64,000 nt of DNA from an uncultured Clostridia bacterium (lineage in GTDB: Bacteria > Bacillota > Clostridia > TANB77 > CAG-508): assembly GCA_934141555.1 (NCBI GenBank), contig CAKPCK010000007.1:1-64000 (forward strand). Reading direction: 5' to 3'. Below are positions 17,042 through 26,742 of this stretch, piece after piece. Every line of letters begins with the position of its first letter. Position 1 is the stretch's first letter. A model generated the notes under the pieces. It was not told the origin of the DNA. It saw only the letters and a program-made list of their open reading frames with translations, and ran no database searches. A program made the translations under genes and the position numbers.

Positions 17042-18694
17042 ATGACAGATATAGAAATTGCAAAACAAGTAAATCTTGAAAATATATTAGACATAGCCAA
17101 AAAAACAAATATAGATGAAAATGATGTAGAATTGTATGGAAAATACAAGGCAAAAATATCAAATTTTGAAAAATATAGTAAAAATTCAAAAGGAAAATTA
17201 GTATTAGTAACTGCAATGAGTCCAACACCTTTAGGAGAAGGAAAAACAACGATATCAATAGCAATTGCAGATGGATTAAGAAAAATCGGCAAAAAATCAA
17301 TATTAGCATTAAGAGAACCATCATTAGGGCCAGTATTTGGAATGAAAGGTGGAGCAACAGGTGGAGGTCATGCTCAAGTTGCTCCAATGGAAGATATAAA
17401 TTTACATTTCACAGGTGATATACATGCAATAACATCTGCAAATAATTTATTATCAGCAATGATAGATAATCATATATATTATGGAAATAAGTTACAAATA
17501 GAAAAAGTAGTATGGAAAAGATGTATAGATTTAAATGATAGACAATTGAGAAAAATCCAAACAGGACTATCAGGAGAAAGTAAAATAGTTCCAAGAGAAG
17601 ATGGATTTGATATATCAGTTGCTTCAGAGATAATGGCAATAGTATGTTTATCTGAAGATATTGAAGAATTAAAACAAAGACTTGGAAATATAATAATAGG
17701 ATATAATAAAGACGAAAAACCAATATTTGCTAAAGATTTAAAGGCAGAAGGAGCAATGGCAGTATTATTAAAAGATGCAATAAAGCCAAATTTGGTACAA
17801 ACACTAGAACATACGCCAGCTCTTATACATGGAGGTCCATTTGCTAATATTGCACATGGATGTAATTCAATAATAGCGACAAAACTAGGGATGGGACTTG
17901 CTGAATATACAATAACAGAAGCTGGATTTGGATCAGATTTAGGAGCAGAAAAATTTATTGATATTAAATGTAGAAAAGCTAAGATAAAACCAGATGTTGT
18001 AATATGTGTTGCAACAATAAAAGCATTAAAATATCATGGAGGAGTTCCTAAAGAAGAGATTTTAAATGAAAATATTGAAGCATTAAAAAAAGGAATGAAT
18101 AATTTATATAAACATATTGATAATTTAAAAAATGTTTTTGGATTAAATGTAATAGTTGCAATAAATAAATTTAATACAGATACAGATGTTGAAATAAGAT
18201 ATGTAGAAAAAGAATTAACACAAAGAAGTATTCAAGTAGGTATTGTAGAAAGTTGGGCTAAAGGTGGAGATGGGGCGATAGATATTGCACAAAAAATAGT
18301 TAATATACCAGAAAAGCAAGAAATTAAGTATTGTTATGATTTAAATGATAGTATAGTAGAAAAAATAAAGAAAGTAGCTCAAAACATCTATGGCGCAAAA
18401 AATGTAATATTTTGTGATGAAGCAATAAAAAAAGTAGAAAAAATAAAGAAATTAGGCTATGGAGATTTACCAATTTGTATTGCAAAAACACAATATTCGT
18501 TTTCAGATGATGCAAAAAATATAGAATGTAAAGAAAAATTTGATATAAATATTAAAGATATAGAACTAAAAGCAGGTGCAGGTTTTATTGTTGTTTATAC
18601 AGGAAAAATAATGACAATGCCAGGGTTGCCACAGGTACCTTCAGCAGAAAATATAGATATTTCAAAAAATGGAGATATAGTTGGGATTTTTTAA
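17042..18694 (+). CDS. fhs: Formate-tetrahydrofolate ligase
   Basis: A 550-aa cytoplasmic enzyme that makes 10-formyl-THF from formate, THF and ATP. This is the entry step of one-carbon units for purines and of the methyl branch of the acetyl-CoA pathway. The P-loop TPLGEGKTT lies near residues 62-70, and the conserved REPSLGPVFGMKGGATGGG segment follows near 88-106. Full length and highly conserved. Together with the downstream DHFR it points to active folate C1 metabolism. The Wood-Ljungdahl pathway cannot be inferred from this gene alone. Confidence 0.97.
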   Translation: MTDIEIAKQVNLENILDIAKKTNIDENDVELYGKYKAKISNFEKYSKNSKGKLVLVTAMSPTPLGEGKTTISIAIADGLRKIGKKSILALREPSLGPVFGMKGGATGGGHAQVAPMEDINLHFTGDIHAITSANNLLSAMIDNHIYYGNKLQIEKVVWKRCIDLNDRQLRKIQTGLSGESKIVPREDGFDISVASEIMAIVCLSEDIEELKQRLGNIIIGYNKDEKPIFAKDLKAEGAMAVLLKDAIKPNLVQTLEHTPALIHGGPFANIAHGCNSIIATKLGMGLAEYTITEAGFGSDLGAEKFIDIKCRKAKIKPDVVICVATIKALKYHGGVPKEEILNENIEALKKGMNNLYKHIDNLKNVFGLNVIVAINKFNTDTDVEIRYVEKELTQRSIQVGIVESWAKGGDGAIDIAQKIVNIPEKQEIKYCYDLNDSIVEKIKKVAQNIYGAKNVIFCDEAIKKVEKIKKLGYGDLPICIAKTQYSFSDDAKNIECKEKFDINIKDIELKAGAGFIVVYTGKIMTMPGLPQVPSAENIDISKNGDIVGIF

Positions 18695-18771
18695 ATAATT
18701 GGAAACAGAGCACATGTAATGATAAAATATTTTTACAAAAACTGAATTGTAGAAAAGGAATGTAACTAGAA

Positions 18772-19671
18772 ATGAATGAAAAAATAGGAGCAAGATTAGA
18801 ATATTGTACAATATGTCCACATAATTGCAAAATTGATAGAACAAAAAATCCAGGAAGATGTAAATCAACAGATAAAATAAAAATAGCATTATATTCAATT
18901 CATAACTTTGAGGAACCATGTATAAGTGGTGAGAAAGGATCTGGAACAATCTTTTTCTCAAATTGCAATATGAATTGTGTATTTTGTCAAAATTATGAAA
19001 TAAGTCAACTTGGAAGAGGAAAAGAAATAACAATAGAAGAACTTGCAGATATAATGATAAAACAACAAGACAGAAATGTACAAAATATTAATTTAGTAAC
19101 TCCAACATCATATACATTACATATAATAGAAGCAATCAAAATTGCAAGAAAAAAAGGTTTAAAAATTCCAATTGTATATAATACAAATGGTTATGAGAGT
19201 ATAGAAACGTTAAAACTACTTGAAGGATATGTAGACATATATTTACCAGATTTGAAATATTATTATAATGATTTAGCAAAGAAATATTCAAAAATAGATA
19301 ATTATTTTGAGATAGCTACAAAAGCAATTCAAGAAATGTATAGACAAGTTGGAGTACCAGTACTTGATGAAAATGGAGTTATGAAAAAAGGATTAATGAT
19401 AAGACATTTAATATTACCAAATGAAGTACAAAATAGCAAAAAGGTTTTGAAATGGATTAAAGAAAATATAGACTCAAATGTATATGTAAGTATAATGGCA
19501 CAATATTTCCCAACATATAAAGCGAAAGAAATACCAGAACTTGCACGAAAAATAACTAAAGAAGAATATGAAAAAGTAGAAAATTATTTATATGAATTAG
19601 ATTTAGAAAATGGATATATACAAGAATTAGGAGAACATGAAGAAGAATATGTACCAACATGGGAATATTAG
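18772..19671 (+). CDS. Radical SAM protein, PflA-like (COG1313-type)
   Basis: A 299-aa protein with an N-terminal cysteine cluster (CTICPHNC at 12-19, then a further Cys near 29). The radical SAM motif CNMNCVFC lies near 65-72 and binds a 4Fe-4S cluster and S-adenosylmethionine. The family is annotated as pyruvate-formate-lyase-activating-like, but its substrate is generally unknown. A glycyl-radical enzyme is not encoded nearby. Its position between fhs and folA could hint at formate or C1 metabolism, which is inference. Confidence 0.8.
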   Translation: MNEKIGARLEYCTICPHNCKIDRTKNPGRCKSTDKIKIALYSIHNFEEPCISGEKGSGTIFFSNCNMNCVFCQNYEISQLGRGKEITIEELADIMIKQQDRNVQNINLVTPTSYTLHIIEAIKIARKKGLKIPIVYNTNGYESIETLKLLEGYVDIYLPDLKYYYNDLAKKYSKIDNYFEIATKAIQEMYRQVGVPVLDENGVMKKGLMIRHLILPNEVQNSKKVLKWIKENIDSNVYVSIMAQYFPTYKAKEIPELARKITKEEYEKVENYLYELDLENGYIQELGEHEEEYVPTWEY

Positions 19672-19717
19672 GCTATGTTCTAAAAAGTAGAAAGAGTTAT
19701 AGTGGAGGAAAAAAATA

Positions 19718-20209
19718 ATGTTAAGTATAATAGTAGCAAAAGCAAAGAATAATGTAATAGGAAAAAATAATGAATTAATAATGAAATTACCAGCAGAATC
19801 AAAAAAATTCAGAGAATTAACAGAAGGAAAAAATGTTATAATGGGAAGAAAAACATATGATATATTAGGAAAATATTTAAGAGAAAGAAATGTAATAGTA
19901 TTTTCAAATAACCCAGATTTTAGAGTAAGTACACCAAATGCAAAAGTTGTTCACTCAATGCTTGAGATTCAACAATATATAGAAGATAAAAATGAAAATT
20001 ATGTAATAGGTGGTGCTATGATATATAGACTACTTATGCAATATGTAACAAAACTATATGTGACTGAAATAGATAAAGATTTTGAAGGTGATGCAGTATT
20101 CCCAAGAATTAATGAAGAGGTTTGGAAAGAAGTTTCAAGAGATGAAGGACTAAAAGATGAAGATAATGATTTAACATATGATTTTATAACATATATAAAA
20201 AATAATTAG
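19718..20209 (+). CDS. folA: Dihydrofolate reductase
   Basis: A 163-aa DHFR fold enzyme reducing dihydrofolate with NADPH. Motifs: LSIIVAKAKNNVIGKNNELI at the N-terminus, KNVIMGRKTYD near 44-54, YVIGGAMIYRLLMQY near 91-105. The usual LPW segment near residue 22 reads LIM, so the conserved Trp is replaced, and the acidic catalytic residue appears as Glu (LPAESKKF). The rest matches the family. A standard SD (GTGGAGG) precedes it. Confidence 0.85.
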   Translation: MLSIIVAKAKNNVIGKNNELIMKLPAESKKFRELTEGKNVIMGRKTYDILGKYLRERNVIVFSNNPDFRVSTPNAKVVHSMLEIQQYIEDKNENYVIGGAMIYRLLMQYVTKLYVTEIDKDFEGDAVFPRINEEVWKEVSRDEGLKDEDNDLTYDFITYIKNN

Positions 20210-20246
20210 ATAAAAAGTAAAATATATAAAAAATTTGTAAAAAATA

Positions 20247-20275
20247 TAGACAAAACTGAAAATTATGTATAAAAT
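20247..20275 (+). promoter_or_regulatory. Sigma-A promoter for the glycosyltransferase gene
   Basis: TAGACA (20247-20252), a 17-base spacer, then TAAAAT (20270-20275), 55 bases before the chosen start. Confidence 0.5.
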
Positions 20276-20330
20276 ATACAAAGTATAATTGAAACAGAAG
20301 AAAACTGAACTTAAGAAAGGGGTAAAATCA

Positions 20331-21623
20331 ATGAAAATATTGATGCTTACATGGGAATATCCACCAAGAGTAGTTGGCGGAATATCAAGAGTAGTATATG
20401 ACCTATCACATAGATTAATAAAAGATGGTCATGAAGTAACTGTAGTAACATACAGAGATGGGGAAGTTCCATATTATGAAGATGATAAAGGAGTAAAAGT
20501 TTATAGAGTAGATAATTATATGATTCAGCCAAATAACTTTATAGACTGGATATTACAACTTAACTTTAATATGGTAGAAAAAGCAAGCCAAATAATTGCA
20601 GAACAAGGAAAATTTGATGTAATACATGCACATGATTGGCTAGTTGCCAATGCTGCAAAAACATTAAAACACTCATTTGATATCCCAATAGTAGCAACAA
20701 TACATGCAACAGAAGCAGGAAGAAATAGTGGAATAAGAGAACCAAATCAAAAATACATAAATGATACAGAATGGATGCTTACATATGAAGCAAATGAAGT
20801 AATAGTAAATAGTAATTATATGAAAAGTGAAGTACAAAGATTGTTTGGATTACCATTTGAAAAAATAAATGTTGTTCCAAATGGTGTAAATTTAAATAAA
20901 TTTACTGGTATGGACAGAGATTATTCATTTAGAAGAAAATATGCAATGGATAATGAAAAAATTATACTATTTATGGGAAGACTTGTATATGAAAAAGGTG
21001 TACAAAACTTAATTGCAGCAATGCCAAAAGTATTAGCTTCATATCATGATGCTAAATTAGTAATAGCAGGAAAAGGCGGAATGTTAGATGAACTAAAAGC
21101 ACAAGCAGATTATTTAGGAATTTCAAATAAAGTATATTTTGCAGGATATATGAATGGAAATGATGTAGAGAAAATGTATAAAGCAGCAGATATATCAGTA
21201 TTTCCAAGTACATATGAACCATTTGGAATAGTAGCATTAGAAGGAATGTTGGCAGAAAGACCAATAGTAGTATCTGATGCTGGTGGATTGGGAGAAATAG
21301 TTGAACATAGAGTAACTGGAATGAAGAGTTATTGTGGAAATCCAAATTCAATTGCAGACTCAATATTAGAATTATTATTTAATCCTGAATTATGTGATAA
21401 TATTGTAAAAAATGCTAAAATAAAAGTAAAAGAAAATTATAATTGGCAAAAAATAGCACAAGATACACACTTTACATATCAAAAGGCAATATGTGAAACA
21501 ATGGCAGAAAGACAAAAAAAGCAAATAGCACAGGAAAAAGCCAGAATTGAAAGAAAAAATATATCAACAGAAAAAGAAACAACTAATATATTACCTTTTA
21601 AAAAAAGACAAATATTTGCATAA
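20331..21623 (+). CDS. Glycosyltransferase family 4 protein
   Basis: A 430-aa GT-B glycosyltransferase. The N-terminal domain starts MKILMLTWEYPPRVVGGISR, a glycogen-synthase-like opening. The C-terminal domain has FMGRLVYEKGVQNLIAAM and the EPFGIVALEGM nucleotide-sugar motif. It probably transfers a hexose from an NDP- or ADP-sugar to a glucan or cell-surface glycan; the acceptor is unknown. The start was chosen at 20331 because of the AAAGGGG SD and the family's N-terminus. An in-frame codon 14 residues upstream lacks an SD. A Lys/Glu/Arg-rich tail follows residue 385. Confidence 0.8.
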   Translation: MKILMLTWEYPPRVVGGISRVVYDLSHRLIKDGHEVTVVTYRDGEVPYYEDDKGVKVYRVDNYMIQPNNFIDWILQLNFNMVEKASQIIAEQGKFDVIHAHDWLVANAAKTLKHSFDIPIVATIHATEAGRNSGIREPNQKYINDTEWMLTYEANEVIVNSNYMKSEVQRLFGLPFEKINVVPNGVNLNKFTGMDRDYSFRRKYAMDNEKIILFMGRLVYEKGVQNLIAAMPKVLASYHDAKLVIAGKGGMLDELKAQADYLGISNKVYFAGYMNGNDVEKMYKAADISVFPSTYEPFGIVALEGMLAERPIVVSDAGGLGEIVEHRVTGMKSYCGNPNSIADSILELLFNPELCDNIVKNAKIKVKENYNWQKIAQDTHFTYQKAICETMAERQKKQIAQEKARIERKNISTEKETTNILPFKKRQIFA

Positions 21624-21632
21624 AATATCATA

Positions 21633-21670
21633 AAAAATAGCAAGGATAACTTGCTATTTTTATTTTTTTA
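21633..21670 (+). terminator. Terminator after the glycosyltransferase
   Basis: A perfect 10-bp stem AAATAGCAAG / CTTGCTATTT with a 5-base loop, followed by Ts. Confidence 0.8.
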
Positions 21671-21740
21671 TTATAGAATATAACCATGTTTATAGGTAGC
21701 AAAATAAACCTAAATAAAATTACATAAGGCAAGGAATAAT

Positions 21741-23951
21741 ATGGGAAACATAGTATTATTAGATGATTTAACAATAAACAAAATAGCGGCTGGAGAAGTA
21801 ATAGAAAGACCAGCATCAGCAATAAAAGAAATGGTAGAGAACTCAATAGATGCAGGAGCAACAAATATAACAGTAGAAATAAAAAATGGTGGAATATCAT
21901 ATATAAGAATAACAGATAACGGAAAAGGAATTGCAGAAGATGATTTAGAAATAGCATTTGAAAGACATGCAACAAGTAAAATAAGATCAGCAGAAGATTT
22001 AAGCACAGTAAAATCTATGGGGTTCCGTGGAGAAGCATTGGCAAGTATTGCTGCAATTTCAAGGGTAGAATTAGTTTCAAAAACAGCCACACAAGCAAAT
22101 GGTCAAAAAATAGTTGTAGAAGGTGGAAATATAATAGAAAAATCTGAAATTGGAGCAGGAGTTGGAACAACAATAACTGTAACAAATTTATTTTATAATA
22201 CACCAGTAAGATACAAATTTCTAAGAAAAGATTTTACAGAAGCAGGATATATAGAAGATGCAATATCAAGAATTGCACTAGCACATCCAGAAATAGCTTT
22301 AAAACTAATAAATACAGGAAGAACAGTAATACAAACAAATGGAAATGGAGATTTAAAAACAGTAATATATAGTTTATACGGAAAAACAGTTGCAAATTCT
22401 ATAATTGACGTAGATTATGAATTAGAAGATATACATATATATGGAGTTATAGGAAAACCAGAAATAGCAAGATCAAATAGAGCAAATCAAATATTTTTTG
22501 TAAACAAAAGATATGTAAAAGATAAGGTATTATCATCAGCAACAGAAAGAGCATATAAAGATTACATACCATCTGGAAAATTTGCATTTGCAGTATTAAA
22601 TATAGATATGAATCCAAGAAAAGTTGATGTAAATGTTCATCCAGCAAAATTAGAAGTAAGATTTGAAAATGAAAATACAATATTTAAAGCAGTATATAAT
22701 TCAATAAAAGAAAAACTATTGTCTGATGAAAATAATAATGCAGAAGAAAAAAATGAATTTCAACCAAGAAAAGAAACTATTGTAGAACAAATATATAATC
22801 AAAGAAAACTTCAAGAAATGGGATTGATTGAAGAACAACCAAAAGAAAAAATAGAAAATAATAATGAGACAATAATTAAAACTGAAATTCCAAAAGTAGA
22901 AGAATCTAAAGTAGAAGAAATAAAACAAGATATTAGAGATGATGAAAGTTCAGAATTTGTTGGAAACGCGGTATATGACAAGAATCAAGAAGTATTAAGG
23001 AAATTACAAGAATTAAAGCAAAAAGTATTAAATGATGACTTTTCAACATCAAATGTACAAGAATATAAGATAAGTGAAAATTTAGATGTAAATAAATATG
23101 AATATGAACAACCAAAAGAAATTGATATAGAAAAAATTCAAGAAAAACCAATTAAAGATGAGGTTTCAGGTCAAGAAGAAAAAATAGAAAAAGAAAATGA
23201 AACAAAAAAGAAAACAAGATTTTCACCAGAGTTTGAAGAAATGTATATGAAAACATTTGGAACAAGACCACTAGAAGAACAAAATAAAATAGAAAAAGAA
23301 GAAGATAGTGTTGAAGACATAACAACACAAGTTGATAATATATCTATATTTGATAAATTCCCTGAAAACCAAAAAGTAAATTATAAATTTATAGGTATTG
23401 CATTTGAAAATTATGCTATATTAGAAATAAATCAAGATATGTATATATTAAATCAAAGAAAAGCAAGGGAAAGAATTTTGTATGAAGCACTAAAAAACAA
23501 TTATTATAATGAAAAACAAAATCAATCACAATTATTATTATTACCAGATGTTATAACACTATCCAAAAAAGATATGGAAATAGCTAGAGATAATATAGAA
23601 ATGTTAAATAAAGCTGGATTTATATTTGAACCATTTGGAGATGATACAATAAAATTAACAGAAGTTCCAGAAATATGTGTTGAGATGGAAACAAAAGAAT
23701 TATTTATGGAAATTTTAAAAGAAATAAATTCTGTTGCAAGAACAGAGAAAAAAGAAATAGAAGAAAAATTTTTACAGACAATTGCCAAAAAAGTTGTTGA
23801 AAATGAAAAAAATAATAATACAAAAGAAGAGACTCAAAATATAATAGAAAAATTATTATCACTAACAGATCCATTTGAAAATTCAAAAGGAAACCCAATA
23901 GCAATAAAAATGTCAAAATATGATATTGAAAGAAAGTTCTCTAGAAAATAA
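21741..23951 (+). CDS. mutL: DNA mismatch repair protein MutL, degenerate endonuclease motifs
   Basis: A 736-aa MutL. The N-terminal GHKL ATPase domain is intact: ENSIDAGATNITVEI, DNGKGI, ERHATSKI and GFRGEALASI are all present. Residues about 330-545 form a long charged linker. The C-terminal dimerisation domain carries NQRKARERILYE where nuclease-active MutL has DQHA(X)2E(X)4E. The downstream ACR-type and C(P/T)HGRP-type motifs also read as non-metal-binding sequence (FLQTIAKK and NSKGNP). So it may be a matchmaker without latent nickase activity. mutS is not in this window. Confidence 0.92.
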   Translation: MGNIVLLDDLTINKIAAGEVIERPASAIKEMVENSIDAGATNITVEIKNGGISYIRITDNGKGIAEDDLEIAFERHATSKIRSAEDLSTVKSMGFRGEALASIAAISRVELVSKTATQANGQKIVVEGGNIIEKSEIGAGVGTTITVTNLFYNTPVRYKFLRKDFTEAGYIEDAISRIALAHPEIALKLINTGRTVIQTNGNGDLKTVIYSLYGKTVANSIIDVDYELEDIHIYGVIGKPEIARSNRANQIFFVNKRYVKDKVLSSATERAYKDYIPSGKFAFAVLNIDMNPRKVDVNVHPAKLEVRFENENTIFKAVYNSIKEKLLSDENNNAEEKNEFQPRKETIVEQIYNQRKLQEMGLIEEQPKEKIENNNETIIKTEIPKVEESKVEEIKQDIRDDESSEFVGNAVYDKNQEVLRKLQELKQKVLNDDFSTSNVQEYKISENLDVNKYEYEQPKEIDIEKIQEKPIKDEVSGQEEKIEKENETKKKTRFSPEFEEMYMKTFGTRPLEEQNKIEKEEDSVEDITTQVDNISIFDKFPENQKVNYKFIGIAFENYAILEINQDMYILNQRKARERILYEALKNNYYNEKQNQSQLLLLPDVITLSKKDMEIARDNIEMLNKAGFIFEPFGDDTIKLTEVPEICVEMETKELFMEILKEINSVARTEKKEIEEKFLQTIAKKVVENEKNNNTKEETQNIIEKLLSLTDPFENSKGNPIAIKMSKYDIERKFSRK

Positions 23952-23965
23952 GGAAGGGTATATTA

Positions 23966-24397
23966 ATGAATACAATAATTACTGTAATATCAATAATACT
24001 ATTTTTAGTATTAAGTATAATTATTTATAATGGACTAAATGGAATGAATCAAAAAAAGAAAATTATAATATTTTTTATAGAAATCATTGTGTGTTTTGTA
24101 TTTACGACAATATTATTTAACCTTTCTTCAATAGGAATAGAGTATTTAAACAGTAAAAATAAAGGAATAGCAATGAGAACATTAGTTGCAATATTTACTC
24201 CTATAAATGGTATAATATTATTACCTAATATTACAAGAATAATAAATGAAAGCCAAAATGGTGAAATAAATAAAGAAGAATGTAAGAAAAGATTGAAGAA
24301 ATCATTAATAGTATTTATATTGTTAGTTATAATAGAATTTGTTTATTTAAAGAATACTCAAATAGGTATTTTAAATAATTATAATATGCAAAAATAA
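23966..24397 (+). CDS. Small membrane protein of unknown function
   Basis: A 143-aa protein with about four hydrophobic segments (near 3-22, 31-52, 70-90 and 111-130), separated by short Lys/Glu-rich loops. I do not recognise the family. It lies 14 bases after mutL and 18 bases before the miaA start, so it is probably in the same transcript. Nothing in the sequence suggests an enzymatic role. Confidence 0.6.
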   Translation: MNTIITVISIILFLVLSIIIYNGLNGMNQKKKIIIFFIEIIVCFVFTTILFNLSSIGIEYLNSKNKGIAMRTLVAIFTPINGIILLPNITRIINESQNGEINKEECKKRLKKSLIVFILLVIIEFVYLKNTQIGILNNYNMQK

Positions 24398-24415
24398 TTG
24401 CAGAATGGAGACGAA

Positions 24416-25339
24416 ATGCATAAAACTAAAGTAATTGTGATATGTGGACCAACAGCATCTGGAAAAACAGCATTATCAATAGAATTAGCAAAAAAAATAA
24501 ATGGAGAGATTATATCATGTGATTCTATGCAGATATATAAGGATATGAACATAGGAACTGCAAAAGTTACAGAAGAAGAAATGCAAGGAATTAAACATTA
24601 TATGATTGATTTTGTTTCTCCAGATGAGAGATATAGTGTAGCAGATTACAAAAATGATGCAGAAAAAATAATTGAAATTATTACTAATAAAGGAAAGATA
24701 CCAATAATTGTTGGAGGAACAGGACTATATGTTGATTCACTAATATATAATATAGAATATCCAAAAATAAATCTTGATGAAGATTATAGACAAAAATTAG
24801 AAAAAGAAGTTGAAGAAAAAGGATTAAAATATTTATATGATGTTGCAAAAAAAATTGATGAGCAAGCTGTGCAAAAAATTAGTATTAATGATAAAAAAAG
24901 AATAATGCGAGTCTTAGAAATATATCATGCAACAGGAAAAACAAAAACAGAGCAAGAAGTAGAATCTAGAAAAAAAGAAGTAAAATATGATTATAAAATA
25001 TTTGCAATTAATATGGACAGAGAAAAACTATATCAAAGAATTAATTTAAGAGTTGATAAGATGATAGAAAATGGTTTAATTGAAGAAGTTGAAAATTTAC
25101 AAAAACAATATAACCATTTTCCAACAGCGATGCAGGGCTTAGGGTATAAAGAAGTTGTTGAATATTTGCAAAATGAAATTACAAAAGATGAAATGATAGA
25201 AAAAATCAAGCAAGAAAGTAGAAGATATGCTAAAAGGCAATTGACTTGGTTTAGAAAAAATAAACAAACCATTTGGATAGACGGACTTAAAAATATAGAA
25301 TACAATGTTTCAATTATAGAAAAAGAAATAAGTAAGTAA
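24416..25339 (+). CDS. miaA: tRNA dimethylallyltransferase
   Basis: A 307-aa MiaA that adds a dimethylallyl group to A37 of tRNAs reading UNN codons. The P-loop GPTASGKT lies near residues 9-16, with ISCDSMQIYKDMNIGTAKVT near 33-52 and the family motif TGLYVDSL near 102-109. The ATG at 24416 is preceded by TGGAG at good distance. An in-frame TTG 18 bases upstream lies too close to the previous stop and has no SD. Conserved MutL-MiaA order is common in Firmicutes. Confidence 0.95.
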   Translation: MHKTKVIVICGPTASGKTALSIELAKKINGEIISCDSMQIYKDMNIGTAKVTEEEMQGIKHYMIDFVSPDERYSVADYKNDAEKIIEIITNKGKIPIIVGGTGLYVDSLIYNIEYPKINLDEDYRQKLEKEVEEKGLKYLYDVAKKIDEQAVQKISINDKKRIMRVLEIYHATGKTKTEQEVESRKKEVKYDYKIFAINMDREKLYQRINLRVDKMIENGLIEEVENLQKQYNHFPTAMQGLGYKEVVEYLQNEITKDEMIEKIKQESRRYAKRQLTWFRKNKQTIWIDGLKNIEYNVSIIEKEISK

Positions 25340-25360
25340 TATCTAAAATGATAGGAGATG

Positions 25361-26587
25361 ATGGAAACGAAAAAACTTAAGAAAATATTGGCAATAATAG
25401 TTTGTATATGTTTAATAATATATTTTTTATATGCAGTGATTTTACTTATAATGAATCCAACAGATATATATGTATTAACAAAAGGTGAGATAATAGAAGA
25501 AGATGAAACAGTTGGGTATATTATAAGAAATGAAACAATAATAAAAGATGATACTAATTCAAATGGAATATATGCAATAGCTACAGAAGGACAGAAAGTA
25601 GCTAAAGATGAAATTATTTTTAGATATTATAAAGATAGTGAAAAAGAAATAACAGATAATATAAAACAAATAGATTACCAAATTCAAGAAGAACTAGAAA
25701 AAGATAAAACAACTCCATCATCAGCAGATATTAAGGTTATAGAAAATCAAATTGAAGAAAAATTAGTTTCATTAAATAGTTTATCAAATTATCAAGAAAT
25801 GAAAGAATATAAAGATAATATAGATAATCTAATTGCTAAAAAAATAAAATATATTGGAGAAATTACTGATAATAAGGAAATAAAACAATTAGTAAAAGAA
25901 AGAAATGAATATGAGAAACAATTAACAAATGGAGTATTGTATAAAAAATCTACAACAAGTGGTATTGTTTCTTATAGAGTAGATGGATTAGAAGAAAAAT
26001 TAAGAGCAGATAATTTAGCAGAAATTACAGATACGTTTTTAGAAAATTTGGATTTAAAAACAGGACAAATAATATCTACAAGTAATGAATCTGGAAAAAT
26101 TATAGATAATTTTAAATATTATATAGCAGTTATAATAAATACAGAACTTAGTAATAAAGCTAAAGTTGGAGATAATGTAACATTAAAAATATCAGGAGCA
26201 GAAGAAGAAAATGCAAAAGTTGTTCAAATAAATGAAGGAAGCGGAAAAAGAACAATAATTTTTGAAATTAATAGAATGAGTTCAACAGTTATAAATCATA
26301 GAAAATTGTCAGTTGATGTAATTTGGTGGAAAAAGACAGGATTTAAAGTGCCAAATCAAGCTATATATACTGAAAATATAAATGATAAAGATATAAATTA
26401 TGTATTGATAAATAAATCTGGAATAGAAAATAAGTGTTATGTAAAAGTTGAAAAACAAAATGAGACATTTTCTATAATTTCATCTTATGAGATAAAGGAA
26501 TTACAAGAACTAGGAATTGATGAAAATGATATTAAGAATTATAAAAAAATATCTAATTATGATGAAATAATTTTGAAGACACATTAA
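25361..26587 (+). CDS. HlyD-like membrane-fusion/barrel-sandwich protein near sepF
   Basis: A 408-aa protein with one N-terminal membrane span (about residues 7-30). It has an extracytoplasmic barrel-sandwich and coiled-coil arrangement typical of HlyD-like adaptors (coiled coil about 85-195). Related proteins lie beside sepF in many Clostridia, so a role in division or envelope biology is plausible but not demonstrated. There is no ABC transporter next to it. ATG 25361 and ATG 25358 are both possible; the AGGAG SD is nearer the usual spacing for 25361. Confidence 0.65.
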   Translation: METKKLKKILAIIVCICLIIYFLYAVILLIMNPTDIYVLTKGEIIEEDETVGYIIRNETIIKDDTNSNGIYAIATEGQKVAKDEIIFRYYKDSEKEITDNIKQIDYQIQEELEKDKTTPSSADIKVIENQIEEKLVSLNSLSNYQEMKEYKDNIDNLIAKKIKYIGEITDNKEIKQLVKERNEYEKQLTNGVLYKKSTTSGIVSYRVDGLEEKLRADNLAEITDTFLENLDLKTGQIISTSNESGKIIDNFKYYIAVIINTELSNKAKVGDNVTLKISGAEEENAKVVQINEGSGKRTIIFEINRMSSTVINHRKLSVDVIWWKKTGFKVPNQAIYTENINDKDINYVLINKSGIENKCYVKVEKQNETFSIISSYEIKELQELGIDENDIKNYKKISNYDEIILKTH

Positions 26588-26647
26588 ATGTTACAATAGT
26601 GTTACAAAAATATTAAATTTTTGTAACACTATGATAAAGTATTGACA
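26588..26647 (+). promoter_or_regulatory. TGTTACAA-type element and 13-bp hairpin upstream of sepF
   Basis: This contains TGTTACAA twice and a perfect 13-bp inverted repeat AGTGTTACAAAAA / TTTTTGTAACACT (26598-26610, 26618-26630). It is followed by the sepF -35 hexamer. No T-run follows the hairpin. The core at 26599-26618 recurs upstream of rsmD with two mismatches. Confidence 0.5.
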
Positions 26648-26670
26648 AAAGCCTAAAAAAGTTAGATACT
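26642..26670 (+). promoter_or_regulatory. Sigma-A promoter of sepF-divIVA
   Basis: TTGACA (26642-26647), a 17-base spacer, then GATACT (26665-26670). Confidence 0.55.
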
Positions 26671-26742
26671 ATATGCAGGTTAATGAAGTGGAGAAAATTT
26701 AACTAATTTCAAAAAAAGTGTAAAATATTAGGAGGTTAAAAA

